DNA of 64,000 nt from Bacteroidia bacterium (GTDB lineage: Bacteria; Bacteroidota; Bacteroidia; J057; JAIXKT01): positions 10,602-74,601 of the forward strand of contig JAIXKT010000046.1 in the NCBI GenBank assembly GCA_026932145.1. The letters run 5' to 3'. Positions 27,416-35,013 of this stretch are shown piece by piece. The position numbers and the translations under genes are program-made. Each line of letters starts with the position of its first letter. Position 1 is the stretch's first letter. A model generated the notes under the pieces. It made no database searches and was not told the DNA's origin. It worked only from the letters and a program-made list of their open reading frames with translations.

Positions 27416-28600
27416 GTGGAAAACAAACTCTTATCCGGTGTTAGAGTATTAGATTTAAGCCGTTTATTTCCCGGCCCTTTGTGTACATTGCATTTGGCGG
27501 ATATGGGAGCTGATGTTATCAAAATAGAAGACACCCGTGGCGGAGATTATGCCCGCTGGATTCCCCCACTGAAGCGAACTTATTCAGAACTTTTTCTGGC
27601 CATTAATAGAAACAAACGTTCTGTTCGTTTAGATTATACTCAAGAAGCCGGAAAAACCATTTTGTTATCACTGGTAAAAACAGCTGACGTTTTGATAGAG
27701 AGCTTTAGACCGGGCTTAATGGCTTCTTGGGGACTTGATTACCAAACGCTTAGCAATATAAATCCGCGATTAATTTACTGCTCTATTTCTGGATACGGCC
27801 AAACCGGTTCCTTAGCCCAACGCCCTGGGCATGATCTCAATTTTATCAGCTATGCCGGAATTTTAGCCCAAAATGGAATTTCTGCGGAAAACCCACCGGC
27901 TATCCCTAACTACCAATTAGGAGATATTGTGGGCGGTAGCCTAATGGGGGTTATGGGCGTGTTAGCTGCATTACTCCACCAACGAAGCACCGGAAAAGGC
28001 CAGTATGTAGATGTCAGTATGTTAGACGGAGTTTTGGCTCATGCCGCTATACTTTTGAGTACCTATCAAATGCTGGGACATTTACTCCCGCGTGGAGGCG
28101 ATTTATTATCCGGAATGATGCCTTTTTATCGCCTCTACAAAACCCAAGATGACCGCTATATCGCCTTAGCAGCCCTCGAACATAAGTTCTGGAAAAGATT
28201 CTGTACCTGCATTGAGAAACCAGAACTTATTGACAAACATTATGTTTTTGGAGAAGAAGCACAAACAGTGGTATCAATAGTGCAGCAAATTATGCTGCAA
28301 AAAACACTTTCAGAATGGACACCAATCCTGGAACAAGCAGATTGCTGCGCTTCACCGGTCTTAGACCTTCCAGAAACACTCAATCACCCGCAGATTGCTG
28401 CAAGGAATATGTTCATTCAATCAGAGCACCCTACCGAAGGCACAATTTCCCAATTTAGACTTCCCATTCATTTTTCAAATATGCCTTTTGAAATTTCGCG
28501 AAATACTCCCCATTACGGAGAACACACGCAAGAAATTCTACAAGAACTTGGTTATCAGGAAGATGAAATTAAATTATTTTCTGAACAAGGGATAATTTAA
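27416..28600 (+). CDS. CaiB/BaiF family (type III) CoA-transferase
   Basis: A 394-residue family III CoA-transferase or alpha-methylacyl-CoA racemase-like enzyme. Motifs are GVRVLDLSRLFPGPLCTLHL, ADMGADVIKIEDTRGGDYAR, NRNKRSVRLDY, and the catalytic Asp in YQLGDIVGGSL (about residue 168), then STGKGQYVDVSMLDG. The start is GTG at 27416; the encoded ENKLLSGVRVLDL is the usual family N-terminus. The 4-base gap to gmd means co-transcription, an unexpected pairing of sugar-nucleotide and acyl-CoA chemistry. The substrate is not predictable; racemase and transferase members look alike. Confidence 0.9.
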   Translation: MENKLLSGVRVLDLSRLFPGPLCTLHLADMGADVIKIEDTRGGDYARWIPPLKRTYSELFLAINRNKRSVRLDYTQEAGKTILLSLVKTADVLIESFRPGLMASWGLDYQTLSNINPRLIYCSISGYGQTGSLAQRPGHDLNFISYAGILAQNGISAENPPAIPNYQLGDIVGGSLMGVMGVLAALLHQRSTGKGQYVDVSMLDGVLAHAAILLSTYQMLGHLLPRGGDLLSGMMPFYRLYKTQDDRYIALAALEHKFWKRFCTCIEKPELIDKHYVFGEEAQTVVSIVQQIMLQKTLSEWTPILEQADCCASPVLDLPETLNHPQIAARNMFIQSEHPTEGTISQFRLPIHFSNMPFEISRNTPHYGEHTQEILQELGYQEDEIKLFSEQGII

Positions 28601-28718
28601 AAACTATCCGCAGAAATTGTACTTAATACATAATCTTGGGGGTGTGTTTTTCACCGAATAAAATTAATTATGTATAAGTTATTGAAACGAAGTAGTGATT
28701 ACGGCCTTCGCCCAACAA

Positions 28719-28740
28719 ATTGTGTACTTTTGCACACAAT
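28719..28740 (+). promoter_or_regulatory. -7 element embedded in an operator-like palindrome
   Basis: ATTGTGT (28719-28725) and ACACAAT (28734-28740) form a 7-bp inverted repeat around TACTTTTG (28725-28732), a match to the Bacteroidota -7 element, 12 bases before the gene at 28753. A repressor bound here would block RNA polymerase directly. The regulator is unknown and the -33 box is weak. Confidence 0.4.
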
Positions 28741-28752
28741 TCTTTTTGAATA

Positions 28753-29259
28753 ATGAGATTTCTGTTCTATAGTATTTTATTCGGGATTTTTTTCCCACGA
28801 TTTGTGGCTGGCCAACCTACTCTAAAAAAAATCACTTTCCCCAACGATACCACCAAAATAGAGTATGAATATTATACTTTAGACGGCCAAAAACACGGGC
28901 TCTATAAATGGTATTATGATAATAAGCAACTTAGAGCTGTTGGTTTTTTTAAGCATGACAAAACAGACAGTTTATTTGTTTCTTATTTTAGAAACGGGCA
29001 CAAAAAATCAGAGGTAATGTTTCACGAAGGAGCTATGCACGGTAGTTATAAAACATATTTTCCTACAGGAAAGCCGGAAATACGAGGCCAATACGACCAT
29101 AATCAAAAACAGGGAAAGTGGGTTTATTTAACCGATAACGGACAAATTGAGCGTACCGAAGTTTATGAAAATGGCAAGTTAATCAGCCCAAAACCCAAAA
29201 AAGAACCAACAGTATCCCAAGATTCTACTGATAATCAGAACAATATAGAAAGTAAGTAA
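28753..29259 (+). CDS. Secreted MORN-variant repeat protein (YwqK-like)
   Basis: A 168-residue exported protein with signal peptide MRFLFYSILFGIFFPRFVAG. The mature part is a run of MORN_2-type repeats of about 22 residues: YYTLDGQKHGLYKWYYDNKQ, FFKHDKTDSLFVSYFRNGHK, HEGAMHGSYKTYFPTGKPE and YDHNQKQGKWVYLTDNGQIE. The last 30 residues are polar and low in complexity. Such proteins are often automatically labelled YwqK family antitoxin, but a signal peptide and no toxin neighbour argue against that here. It ends 2 bases before the YfhO gene, so the two form an operon. Confidence 0.8.
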   Translation: MRFLFYSILFGIFFPRFVAGQPTLKKITFPNDTTKIEYEYYTLDGQKHGLYKWYYDNKQLRAVGFFKHDKTDSLFVSYFRNGHKKSEVMFHEGAMHGSYKTYFPTGKPEIRGQYDHNQKQGKWVYLTDNGQIERTEVYENGKLISPKPKKEPTVSQDSTDNQNNIESK

Positions 29260-29261
29260 CT

Positions 29262-31916
29262 ATGATAAAGCCGTTTTGGAAACAAGAAACCTTCGTTTCT
29301 ACTATTATTTGCTTAACCGTGATGCTGCTGCTCTCGGTACTCTATTTTCAGCCGCTACTTAAACATAAAGTCTTACAACAATCTGACCTGCTGCAAGTTG
29401 CCGGTATGGACCAAGATGCTAAGCTGTATCGAGAAAGCCACCCGGGAGAGCAAGCCTATTGGATAAAAACCATGTTTAGCGGGATGCCCACCTATACCAT
29501 TTTCTTAGAATTTAAAGGTAATATTCTATCTGCCTTACATTCTTTGTTCTTATTAGGGATGCCTTTCCCAATTGGGATTTTATTTTTTGGAATGGCTTTT
29601 ATGTTTGCACTGATGCGAACTATTGGGGTAAGCTCGTGGCTGGCATTAGCTATAGGAATTGCGTATGGCTTTTCTTCTTACAATATCATTATTGTAGAAG
29701 CTGGGCATTACAGTAAGTTTTTTGCTATCATGCATGCACCGGGGTTATTATTAGCTGCTGTTTTGGCCTACCGAAACAAGCCTATTTTAGGCGGAGCCTT
29801 GATGGCTTTTTTTATGGGGCTACAAGTCGCTGATAATCACGTACAAATGACCTATTATTTTGGACTTGTGTTAGCTTGTTATGTTTTGTATGAACTTGTT
29901 CGGCATATTCATGAGCGAAAAATAGTTTCTTATTTACTCACAACTTTATTATTAGGCGTTGGGATAGCAATTGGTGTAGCTGTAAATGCAACTAATATGC
30001 TTCCGGTCTATGAATATTCTAAGTTTTCCATTCGTGGCCCAAGCGAACTCAGCACTTCTTCTGATGACCAAAAAGCCGGAGGTCTTGATAGAGATTACGC
30101 CTTTCAATGGTCTTACGGGCGTGAAGAACTACTAACTTTATTGATACCCAATGCATTAGGGGGAAGTTCAAATGGAAAACTTGGGAAATCATCCGAAACC
30201 TATAAGGCTTTAACTGAATACGGAGTGGGAACCGAAGAGGCAGAAAACTACATCCGTACATGGCCTCTTTATTGGGGCGACCAGCCATTCACATCCGGCC
30301 CCACATATTTCGGTGCCCTAATTTGTTTTGGCTTCATTTTAGGGCTAATCTTAGTGGATTCAGGACTTAAATGGGCATTATTGTATGCAACATTACTTTC
30401 TTGCCTGCTGTCATTAGGTAGGCATAGTTTAAATGTTCCGGAAGCTATTGTAGTCTTAGCTTTACCCATAATTTTTTACTTTACCAAAAATCGAGTAAAA
30501 CTACCGGCACCCGGATATGCTTTATTATTAGCCGGAATTGCTTGGATAGGATTATATATGTTTGGCTCAGACCCAGCCTCAAGTTATCGCTTTACGGACT
30601 TGTTTTTTGATTATGTACCATTTTACAGCAAGTTTAGAGCAGTTGCCTCTATGTTGGTAATGGCTTCTTTAACAATGCCTATACTGGCCGGCTTAGGTTT
30701 TCAGGAAGTTATACAAAACAAAAAAGATTCAAAAGAAATACAGCTTGCTGTATTTTGGGCAGCAGGTATTACTGCCGGTTTAGCTTTAATATTAGCTGTA
30801 TTAGGCTCTACATTCTTTTCTTTTCAGGGACCAAATGATGCTAACTTAGGATTTCCAGAACAGCTAAAAAAGCAATTAATGACCGCTTTATATGCAGACA
30901 GAGCAGATATACTTCGCAATGATGCTATTCAGGCAGTAATTTTTATCGCGTTAGCTGCCGGTTTACTCTGGTTATTTATTAAGAAAACCATTTCCAATCC
31001 AATCATTATTGGTATTGGAGTTTCGGTTATTATGTTATTTAACCTATGGCTTGTTGATAAACGTTTTGTTAATACTTCCGATTTTCGCGATAAAGAAGAT
31101 AATGAGCAGTTTTTTGCGATGAAAGAGACAGAGCAGTTTTTGCTTGAAAAGGACAAGACGTATTATCGGGTATTTCCGATGAACCGAAATCCATTTAATG
31201 ACGGCCGTACTCCCTATTACCTAAACTCCATAGGCGGCTACAATGCAGCCAAAATTAGACGCTATCAACAGCTCATAGATGCCCACATATCCAAAATGAA
31301 CCCCAACGTTTTGAATATGCTAAATACAAAGTATATAATTCACAATCAGAAACTTAGTTTCCCTCAATGGCCGGAGTTATTGGCTACTAAAGACGGAGAA
31401 TATCTCTACCAAAACTTAAATGCTTATGGAAATGCTTGGATATGCGAAAAGGTAATTATAGTGCCAACGCCTGACGCAGCCTTAGATACCTTAGACGGTG
31501 TAAACTCCATGTTTACTGCCATAGTCGAACAAAAAGATGCCGCTATTACCCAACATTTTTCCCAAGATACCGTTGACTACAATAACGAATACATAAAAAT
31601 ACAAAACCATGATAATCATAAACTTACGTATTTATATCACTCGCCAAAGACTCGTTTTGTAACATTTAGTGAAGTATATTACCCGAAAGGTTGGAAAGCC
31701 TTTATAGATGAAAAAGAAGTGCCGATTATCCATACAAACTTTGTATTAAGGGGCTTAGTAATTCCGGCAGGCGACCATAAAATCGAAATGCGTTTTCATC
31801 CCGAAATAATTGATACTACCGAAACCTACTCACGTATAGCCTCTGTAATCTTAATTATATTCATTGGTTTTGCCGGTTTTTGGGAATGGCGAAACTACCG
31901 AAAAAATCAAGCATAA
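29262..31916 (+). CDS. YfhO-family integral membrane protein
   Basis: An 884-residue polytopic inner membrane protein of the YfhO family (GT-C-like fold). In Firmicutes, members are linked to glycosylation of lipoteichoic acid or surface polymers; in Bacteroidota the role is unproved. About a dozen helices occupy residues 10-600 (for example ICLTVMLLLSVLYF, VLALPIIFYF). The first extracytoplasmic loop carries QQSDLLQVAGMDQDAKLYRE and YWIKTMFSGMPTYTIF, matching GT-C proteins that keep catalytic acids there. A periplasmic beta-rich C-terminal domain (about 640-850) is followed by a last helix and a basic tail. Confidence 0.88.
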   Translation: MIKPFWKQETFVSTIICLTVMLLLSVLYFQPLLKHKVLQQSDLLQVAGMDQDAKLYRESHPGEQAYWIKTMFSGMPTYTIFLEFKGNILSALHSLFLLGMPFPIGILFFGMAFMFALMRTIGVSSWLALAIGIAYGFSSYNIIIVEAGHYSKFFAIMHAPGLLLAAVLAYRNKPILGGALMAFFMGLQVADNHVQMTYYFGLVLACYVLYELVRHIHERKIVSYLLTTLLLGVGIAIGVAVNATNMLPVYEYSKFSIRGPSELSTSSDDQKAGGLDRDYAFQWSYGREELLTLLIPNALGGSSNGKLGKSSETYKALTEYGVGTEEAENYIRTWPLYWGDQPFTSGPTYFGALICFGFILGLILVDSGLKWALLYATLLSCLLSLGRHSLNVPEAIVVLALPIIFYFTKNRVKLPAPGYALLLAGIAWIGLYMFGSDPASSYRFTDLFFDYVPFYSKFRAVASMLVMASLTMPILAGLGFQEVIQNKKDSKEIQLAVFWAAGITAGLALILAVLGSTFFSFQGPNDANLGFPEQLKKQLMTALYADRADILRNDAIQAVIFIALAAGLLWLFIKKTISNPIIIGIGVSVIMLFNLWLVDKRFVNTSDFRDKEDNEQFFAMKETEQFLLEKDKTYYRVFPMNRNPFNDGRTPYYLNSIGGYNAAKIRRYQQLIDAHISKMNPNVLNMLNTKYIIHNQKLSFPQWPELLATKDGEYLYQNLNAYGNAWICEKVIIVPTPDAALDTLDGVNSMFTAIVEQKDAAITQHFSQDTVDYNNEYIKIQNHDNHKLTYLYHSPKTRFVTFSEVYYPKGWKAFIDEKEVPIIHTNFVLRGLVIPAGDHKIEMRFHPEIIDTTETYSRIASVILIIFIGFAGFWEWRNYRKNQA

Positions 31917-31937
31917 CTTAGAGTTGTTTCTCGTTTA

Positions 31938-31988
31938 ATTACCCCCCCAATTAAAGACTCATATTAAGTCTTTAATTGGGGGGGTAAT
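31938..31988 (+). terminator. Long perfect hairpin after the yfhO-type gene
   Basis: Two 22-base arms (31938-31959 and 31967-31988) are perfectly complementary around a 7-base loop; they contain a C7 and a G7 run. The position, 21 bases after the stop, suits a terminator, but no T-run follows on the plus strand, so it may be a bidirectional or Rho-assisted terminator, or a mobile-element trace. Confidence 0.6.
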
Positions 31989-32013
31989 GTCTCGTCCTAA
32001 AATAGGTTTACAC

Positions 32014-32059
32014 AAGAACCCTTTTCAACTTTTTTAAAAAAAAGTTGAAAAGGGTTCTT
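32014..32059. repeat. Second long perfect palindrome
   Basis: Arms at 32014-32035 and 32038-32059 are perfect 22-bp complements with a 2-base loop: AAGAACCCTTTTCAAC plus T6, mirrored by A6 plus GTTGAAAAGGGTTCTT. It follows the hairpin at 31938-31988 by 25 bases and borders the IS remnants. It could be a terminator acting both ways or a palindromic transposon end. Confidence 0.6.
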
Positions 32060-32099
32060 TAAATTTGTGTTACAAAACATGATTATTTCAGAACAAACC

Positions 32100-32315
32100 C
32101 TTATGTACAAAGTACTTAGTAAAAATATAATAAAAAACGAAATAGTTGTTCACTTACCTTCACCCAAACGAGGATTTCTGCCAACAGTTGCTTTGGAAGA
32201 AATAGTTAACGCTATTCTTTACAAATTAAAAACAGGAGTTCACTGGGGGTTATACCCATTTCGAGTTTGTTTACAGAAAAAATATAAGTTGGCAGTCCAT
32301 TTATTATCATTACGG
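32100..32315 (+). pseudogene. N-terminal remnant of an IS5-family transposase
   Basis: Translation gives IIKNEIVVHLPSPKRGFLPT, then VALEEIVNAILYKLKTGVHW, the start of the DUF4096-type IS5 transposase. After a +1 frame change near 32291 it continues KYKWQSIYYHYG, the next conserved piece (usually KYSWQSVYYHFRKW). It then breaks off inside the gene and joins IS3-type sequence at about 32316. Not functional. Confidence 0.7.
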
Positions 32316-32782
32316 GTGCTTACAGCCACAAGGATAGGTGTGAAACCCTATCCGCAAAAGAACCATTAAAAGCCCTGAAAATGGCCTTAACGGGAAATCC
32401 TAATTGCAAAGATATAATACACCACAGCGATAGAGGCGTGCAGTATTGTTGTGATGGATCTGTAAAGTTATTGCAGGATAAGGGCATTAAAACCTCCATG
32501 ACCGAAAATGGCGACCCTTTGGAAAATCCTTTGGTAGAGCGAGTAACCGGTATTTTGAAGTCAGAGCTTTTAGAAGCAGTATTTACTGATTTCAAAACGG
32601 CAGAATAGGCGGTGACTTACAGCACCTATAATTACCTAAGACCGTATGGAAGTATTGATAATCTCAAGCCTTTTGAAGCACCTTAAAAGAGCGGAGAACC
32701 TCGTAAACGGTGGAAAAACTATTACCCAAATCAACAAACAAGAAAAGGAGGTGTAAACGATGGCGTAAGTTTTTTTAGGAAT
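32316..32782 (+). pseudogene. C-terminal remnant of an IS3-family transposase (OrfB/integrase core)
   Basis: In frame from the junction: GAYSHKDRCETLSAKEPLKA, then IIHHSDRGVQYCCDGSVKLL with the second catalytic Asp, and ENPLVERVTGILKSELLEA with the catalytic Glu. It goes on as AE-stop-AVTYSTYNYLRPYGSIDNLK, EAP-stop, then RKRWKNYYPNQQ. The first catalytic Asp and the N-terminal half are missing and two in-frame stops are present. The likely element end, GTAAGTTTTTTTAGGAAT, is at 32765-32782. Confidence 0.75.
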
Positions 32783-33260
32783 AGGTAGATCGAGTAATGT
32801 AAAGAAATCCGCTATAATATTTACATATTACAACGGATTATTACGCTATCTGAGCGGATTATTCCTATCGAGTTGCTTCTCAGCAGAGCTCGTTTCCAAT
32901 TCATCCGATAAAACAACTGTAAATGGTATGCAGGATTTTTTAAAAAAATGTAACCTTGTAATAGGATTATTAACCAAAAAGTGTAAACTTTTTTCAGGAC
33001 GAAACAATATACTGAACGAAATAAAATCCAGCAAAACTAAACTTGACAAGGAAGCTACTTTCCTCCCACTACATAAATACAGAGAACCAGAACAAAAAAT
33101 AGCAAGACAGTAGTTTAAACAGAGGTTTGGCGTAATGATGGAAAGGTTCTATATTGAACAGTTATTTTTCAAATCAACATTTATACTTAGTTGGCTGTCC
33201 TTCTAAATCCACCGCTACGCCAAGTCGCAAGCTATTCCGTTAATGAAAACTTACTGCGTT
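32783..33260. other. Gene-free stretch beside rpsB, probable mobile-element debris
   Basis: No credible gene in 478 bases. GTGTAAACTTTTTTCAGGAC (about 32982-33001) resembles the IS3-type end at 32751-32782 in the same orientation, suggesting a second decayed element. The small frames on both strands here look like chance. The rpsB stop is at 33261. Confidence 0.4.
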
Positions 33261-33998
33261 TTAGTCTTTTGTATTAGCTGTTTCCTTTTCTTCTTCGGTT
33301 TCTTTATCTGTTTTTCTTTCAGCGTTTCCTTCTTTAATTGCCTCAACTAAGCATTTTGTAATAAATTCTATTGATTTTGTAGAATCATCATTAGCTGGTA
33401 TTGGGAAGTCCACTGAATTTGGGTTGCTATTAGTATCTACAATAGCGATAGTAGGGATATTTAATCTTTTGGCTTCTGCTATTGCAATATGTTCTTTGAG
33501 TGCGTCCACGATAAAGAGAGCTGCTGGCAGTTTTGCCATATCTGCAATTCCTCCGAATACACGGTCTAATTTTCCCCAGTTCCGGCTAATCATTAATTTT
33601 TCTTTTTTGGAAATATTAACAGCATTATCACCGGTAACGAGTTTATCGAGGTTAGACATTTTGCGCACACTTTTTCTTACTGTTGCAAAATTGGTAAGCA
33701 TGCCTCCAAGCCATCTTTCTGTAATGAAAGGCATTCCTACTGAGCGGGCATATTCTTCTAAAATTTCACGTGCTTGCTTTTTGGTGCCCACAAATAATAT
33801 CTTTCTGCCGGATTTTGAAAGTTGCTTCACTACTCGCTGGGCTTCTTCCAACATTTTTTGTGTTTTAAGGACATCTATAATATGGATGCCATCTTTTTTC
33901 ATAAAAATATAAGGAGCCATTGCCGGATTCCATTTGTGGGTCATGTGCCCAAAGTGTACACCGGCATCTAACAGTTCCTCATGAGTTATTGTATTCAT
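33261..33998 (-). CDS. rpsB: 30S ribosomal protein S2
   Basis: S2, 245 residues from ATG 33998. The longer frame (to 34070) adds a tail unlike any S2 and is rejected. Diagnostic segments are THEELLDAGVHFGHMTHKWN, KKDGIHIIDVLKTQKMLEEA, RWLGGMLTNFATVRKSVRKM and IPTIAIVDTNSNPNSVDFPI. An acidic/lysine tail (TDKETEEEKETANTKD) extends the C-terminus. Last gene of rplM-rpsI-rpsB. The elongation factor Ts gene, which normally follows rpsB, is missing; IS debris occupies its place. Confidence 0.97.
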   Translation of the reverse strand: MNTITHEELLDAGVHFGHMTHKWNPAMAPYIFMKKDGIHIIDVLKTQKMLEEAQRVVKQLSKSGRKILFVGTKKQAREILEEYARSVGMPFITERWLGGMLTNFATVRKSVRKMSNLDKLVTGDNAVNISKKEKLMISRNWGKLDRVFGGIADMAKLPAALFIVDALKEHIAIAEAKRLNIPTIAIVDTNSNPNSVDFPIPANDDSTKSIEFITKCLVEAIKEGNAERKTDKETEEEKETANTKD

Positions 33999-34023
33999 TC
34001 TGATAAATTCTGACTGTAAAATA

Positions 34024-34416
34024 TTAACGTTTTGAGAATTGGAAGTTTTTGCGAGCTTTCTTATGGCCATATTTTTTACGCTCTACAGAACGGGCATCTC
34101 TGGTTAAAAATCCTGCCTTTTTTAAGGGGGGACGATATTCTTCTGGGTTAGACAACGCAAAGGCACGAGAAATAGCTAAGCGGATAGCTTCGGCTTGTCC
34201 GGTAGTTCCACCACCGTAAACGTTTACATAGATATCGAAAGAAGCTGGATCTAAACTTAAAACCTGAAATGGCTGAAGCACTTTTAAGCGTAATAAATCT
34301 GTATTAACATAATCTTTAAAATCAACACCGTTAATTTTAAAACTACCTGCTCCGGGTTTTATGTAGAGCCTCGCAACTGCTGTTTTTCGCTTACCAACTC
34401 GATTGATAACGTCCAT
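34024..34416 (-). CDS. rpsI: 30S ribosomal protein S9
   Basis: S9, 130 residues, standard. MDVINRVGKRKTAVARLYIK, then the conserved GGGTTGQAEAIRLAISRAFA, and the C-terminal ARKNFQFSKR whose last Arg reaches the P-site tRNA anticodon. It starts 3 bases after the rplM stop, the usual L13-S9 pairing. Confidence 0.97.
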   Translation of the reverse strand: MDVINRVGKRKTAVARLYIKPGAGSFKINGVDFKDYVNTDLLRLKVLQPFQVLSLDPASFDIYVNVYGGGTTGQAEAIRLAISRAFALSNPEEYRPPLKKAGFLTRDARSVERKKYGHKKARKNFQFSKR

Positions 34417-34419
34417 ATA

Positions 34420-34872
34420 TTATTTTGTTTTAATTGTATAAGGCTGTGGGTTTTGTGCTGTATGTGGGTGGTTTTCACCTGCATACACATATAAATTACC
34501 ATACATTTTATCTCCCAACTTAGTCTTTGGTAACATTCCTTTAATGGCATATTCCATGATCCTGCAAGGGTGTTTAGCCAACAGTGCTTTTGGCGTTGTT
34601 ACTCGTTGCCCCCCCGGATAACCGGTGTGGTGAATATACTCTTTTTCGACTAATTTTCTACCTGTAAAGCGAACTTTATCTGCATTGATGATAATAACAC
34701 TGTCTCCGCAAAGTGCATGAGGAGTGTAATATGGCTTATGCTTCCCTCTAAGTAATTTAGCGATCTCCGAGGCTAACCGACCAACGATTAAGTCGCGGGC
34801 ATCTATTACCCACCAAGCACGCTGATTATCAGACGATTTCGCTGATTTTGTTTTGTAACTTAACGTATCCAT
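34420..34872 (-). CDS. rplM: 50S ribosomal protein L13
   Basis: L13, 150 residues. Segments WWVIDARDLIVGRLASEIAK, LRGKHKPYYTPHALCGDSVI, TGYPGGQRVTTPKALLAKHP and MEYAIKGMLPKTKLGDKMY are typical. First gene of rplM-rpsI-rpsB. The upstream region shares ~140 bases with the divergent T9SS protein gene; a near-match to the -7 element (TTACTTGCAG) lies 36 bases before the start. Confidence 0.97.
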   Translation of the reverse strand: MDTLSYKTKSAKSSDNQRAWWVIDARDLIVGRLASEIAKLLRGKHKPYYTPHALCGDSVIIINADKVRFTGRKLVEKEYIHHTGYPGGQRVTTPKALLAKHPCRIMEYAIKGMLPKTKLGDKMYGNLYVYAGENHPHTAQNPQPYTIKTK

Positions 34873-34958
34873 GAAAGAATTCTATTCTTCTTCAAAAAGG
34901 GCTGCAAGTAAGCACTTTTTTTTAAACTACGCAAGTTTTTTTGCTATTTTTTTTACTG

Positions 34959-34966
34959 TATATTTG
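34959..34966 (+). promoter_or_regulatory. -7 element for the T9SS type B protein at 35014
   Basis: TATATTTG matches TAnnTTTG. A TTTG lies at 34940-34943, 15 bases upstream. The predicted leader is about 45 bases. Confidence 0.4.
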
Positions 34967-35013
34967 CGGTAAAATTAACTGAAAACGGCTTCAACTATAA
35001 CCGGGCCGAATCC

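Noticed and set aside
28620-28690. Imperfect inverted repeat (TACATAAT ... ATTATGTA) considered as a riboswitch
   Set aside because: No match to a known aptamer core and it lies upstream of the probable promoter; at most a weak terminator of the CoA-transferase gene.
28753-29259. Antitoxin label for the YwqK-like MORN protein
   Set aside because: It has a signal peptide and its partner is a YfhO membrane protein, not a toxin.
32846-33113. Two small frames on opposite strands near rpsB
   Set aside because: No recognisable protein, no promoter, embedded in mobile-element debris.
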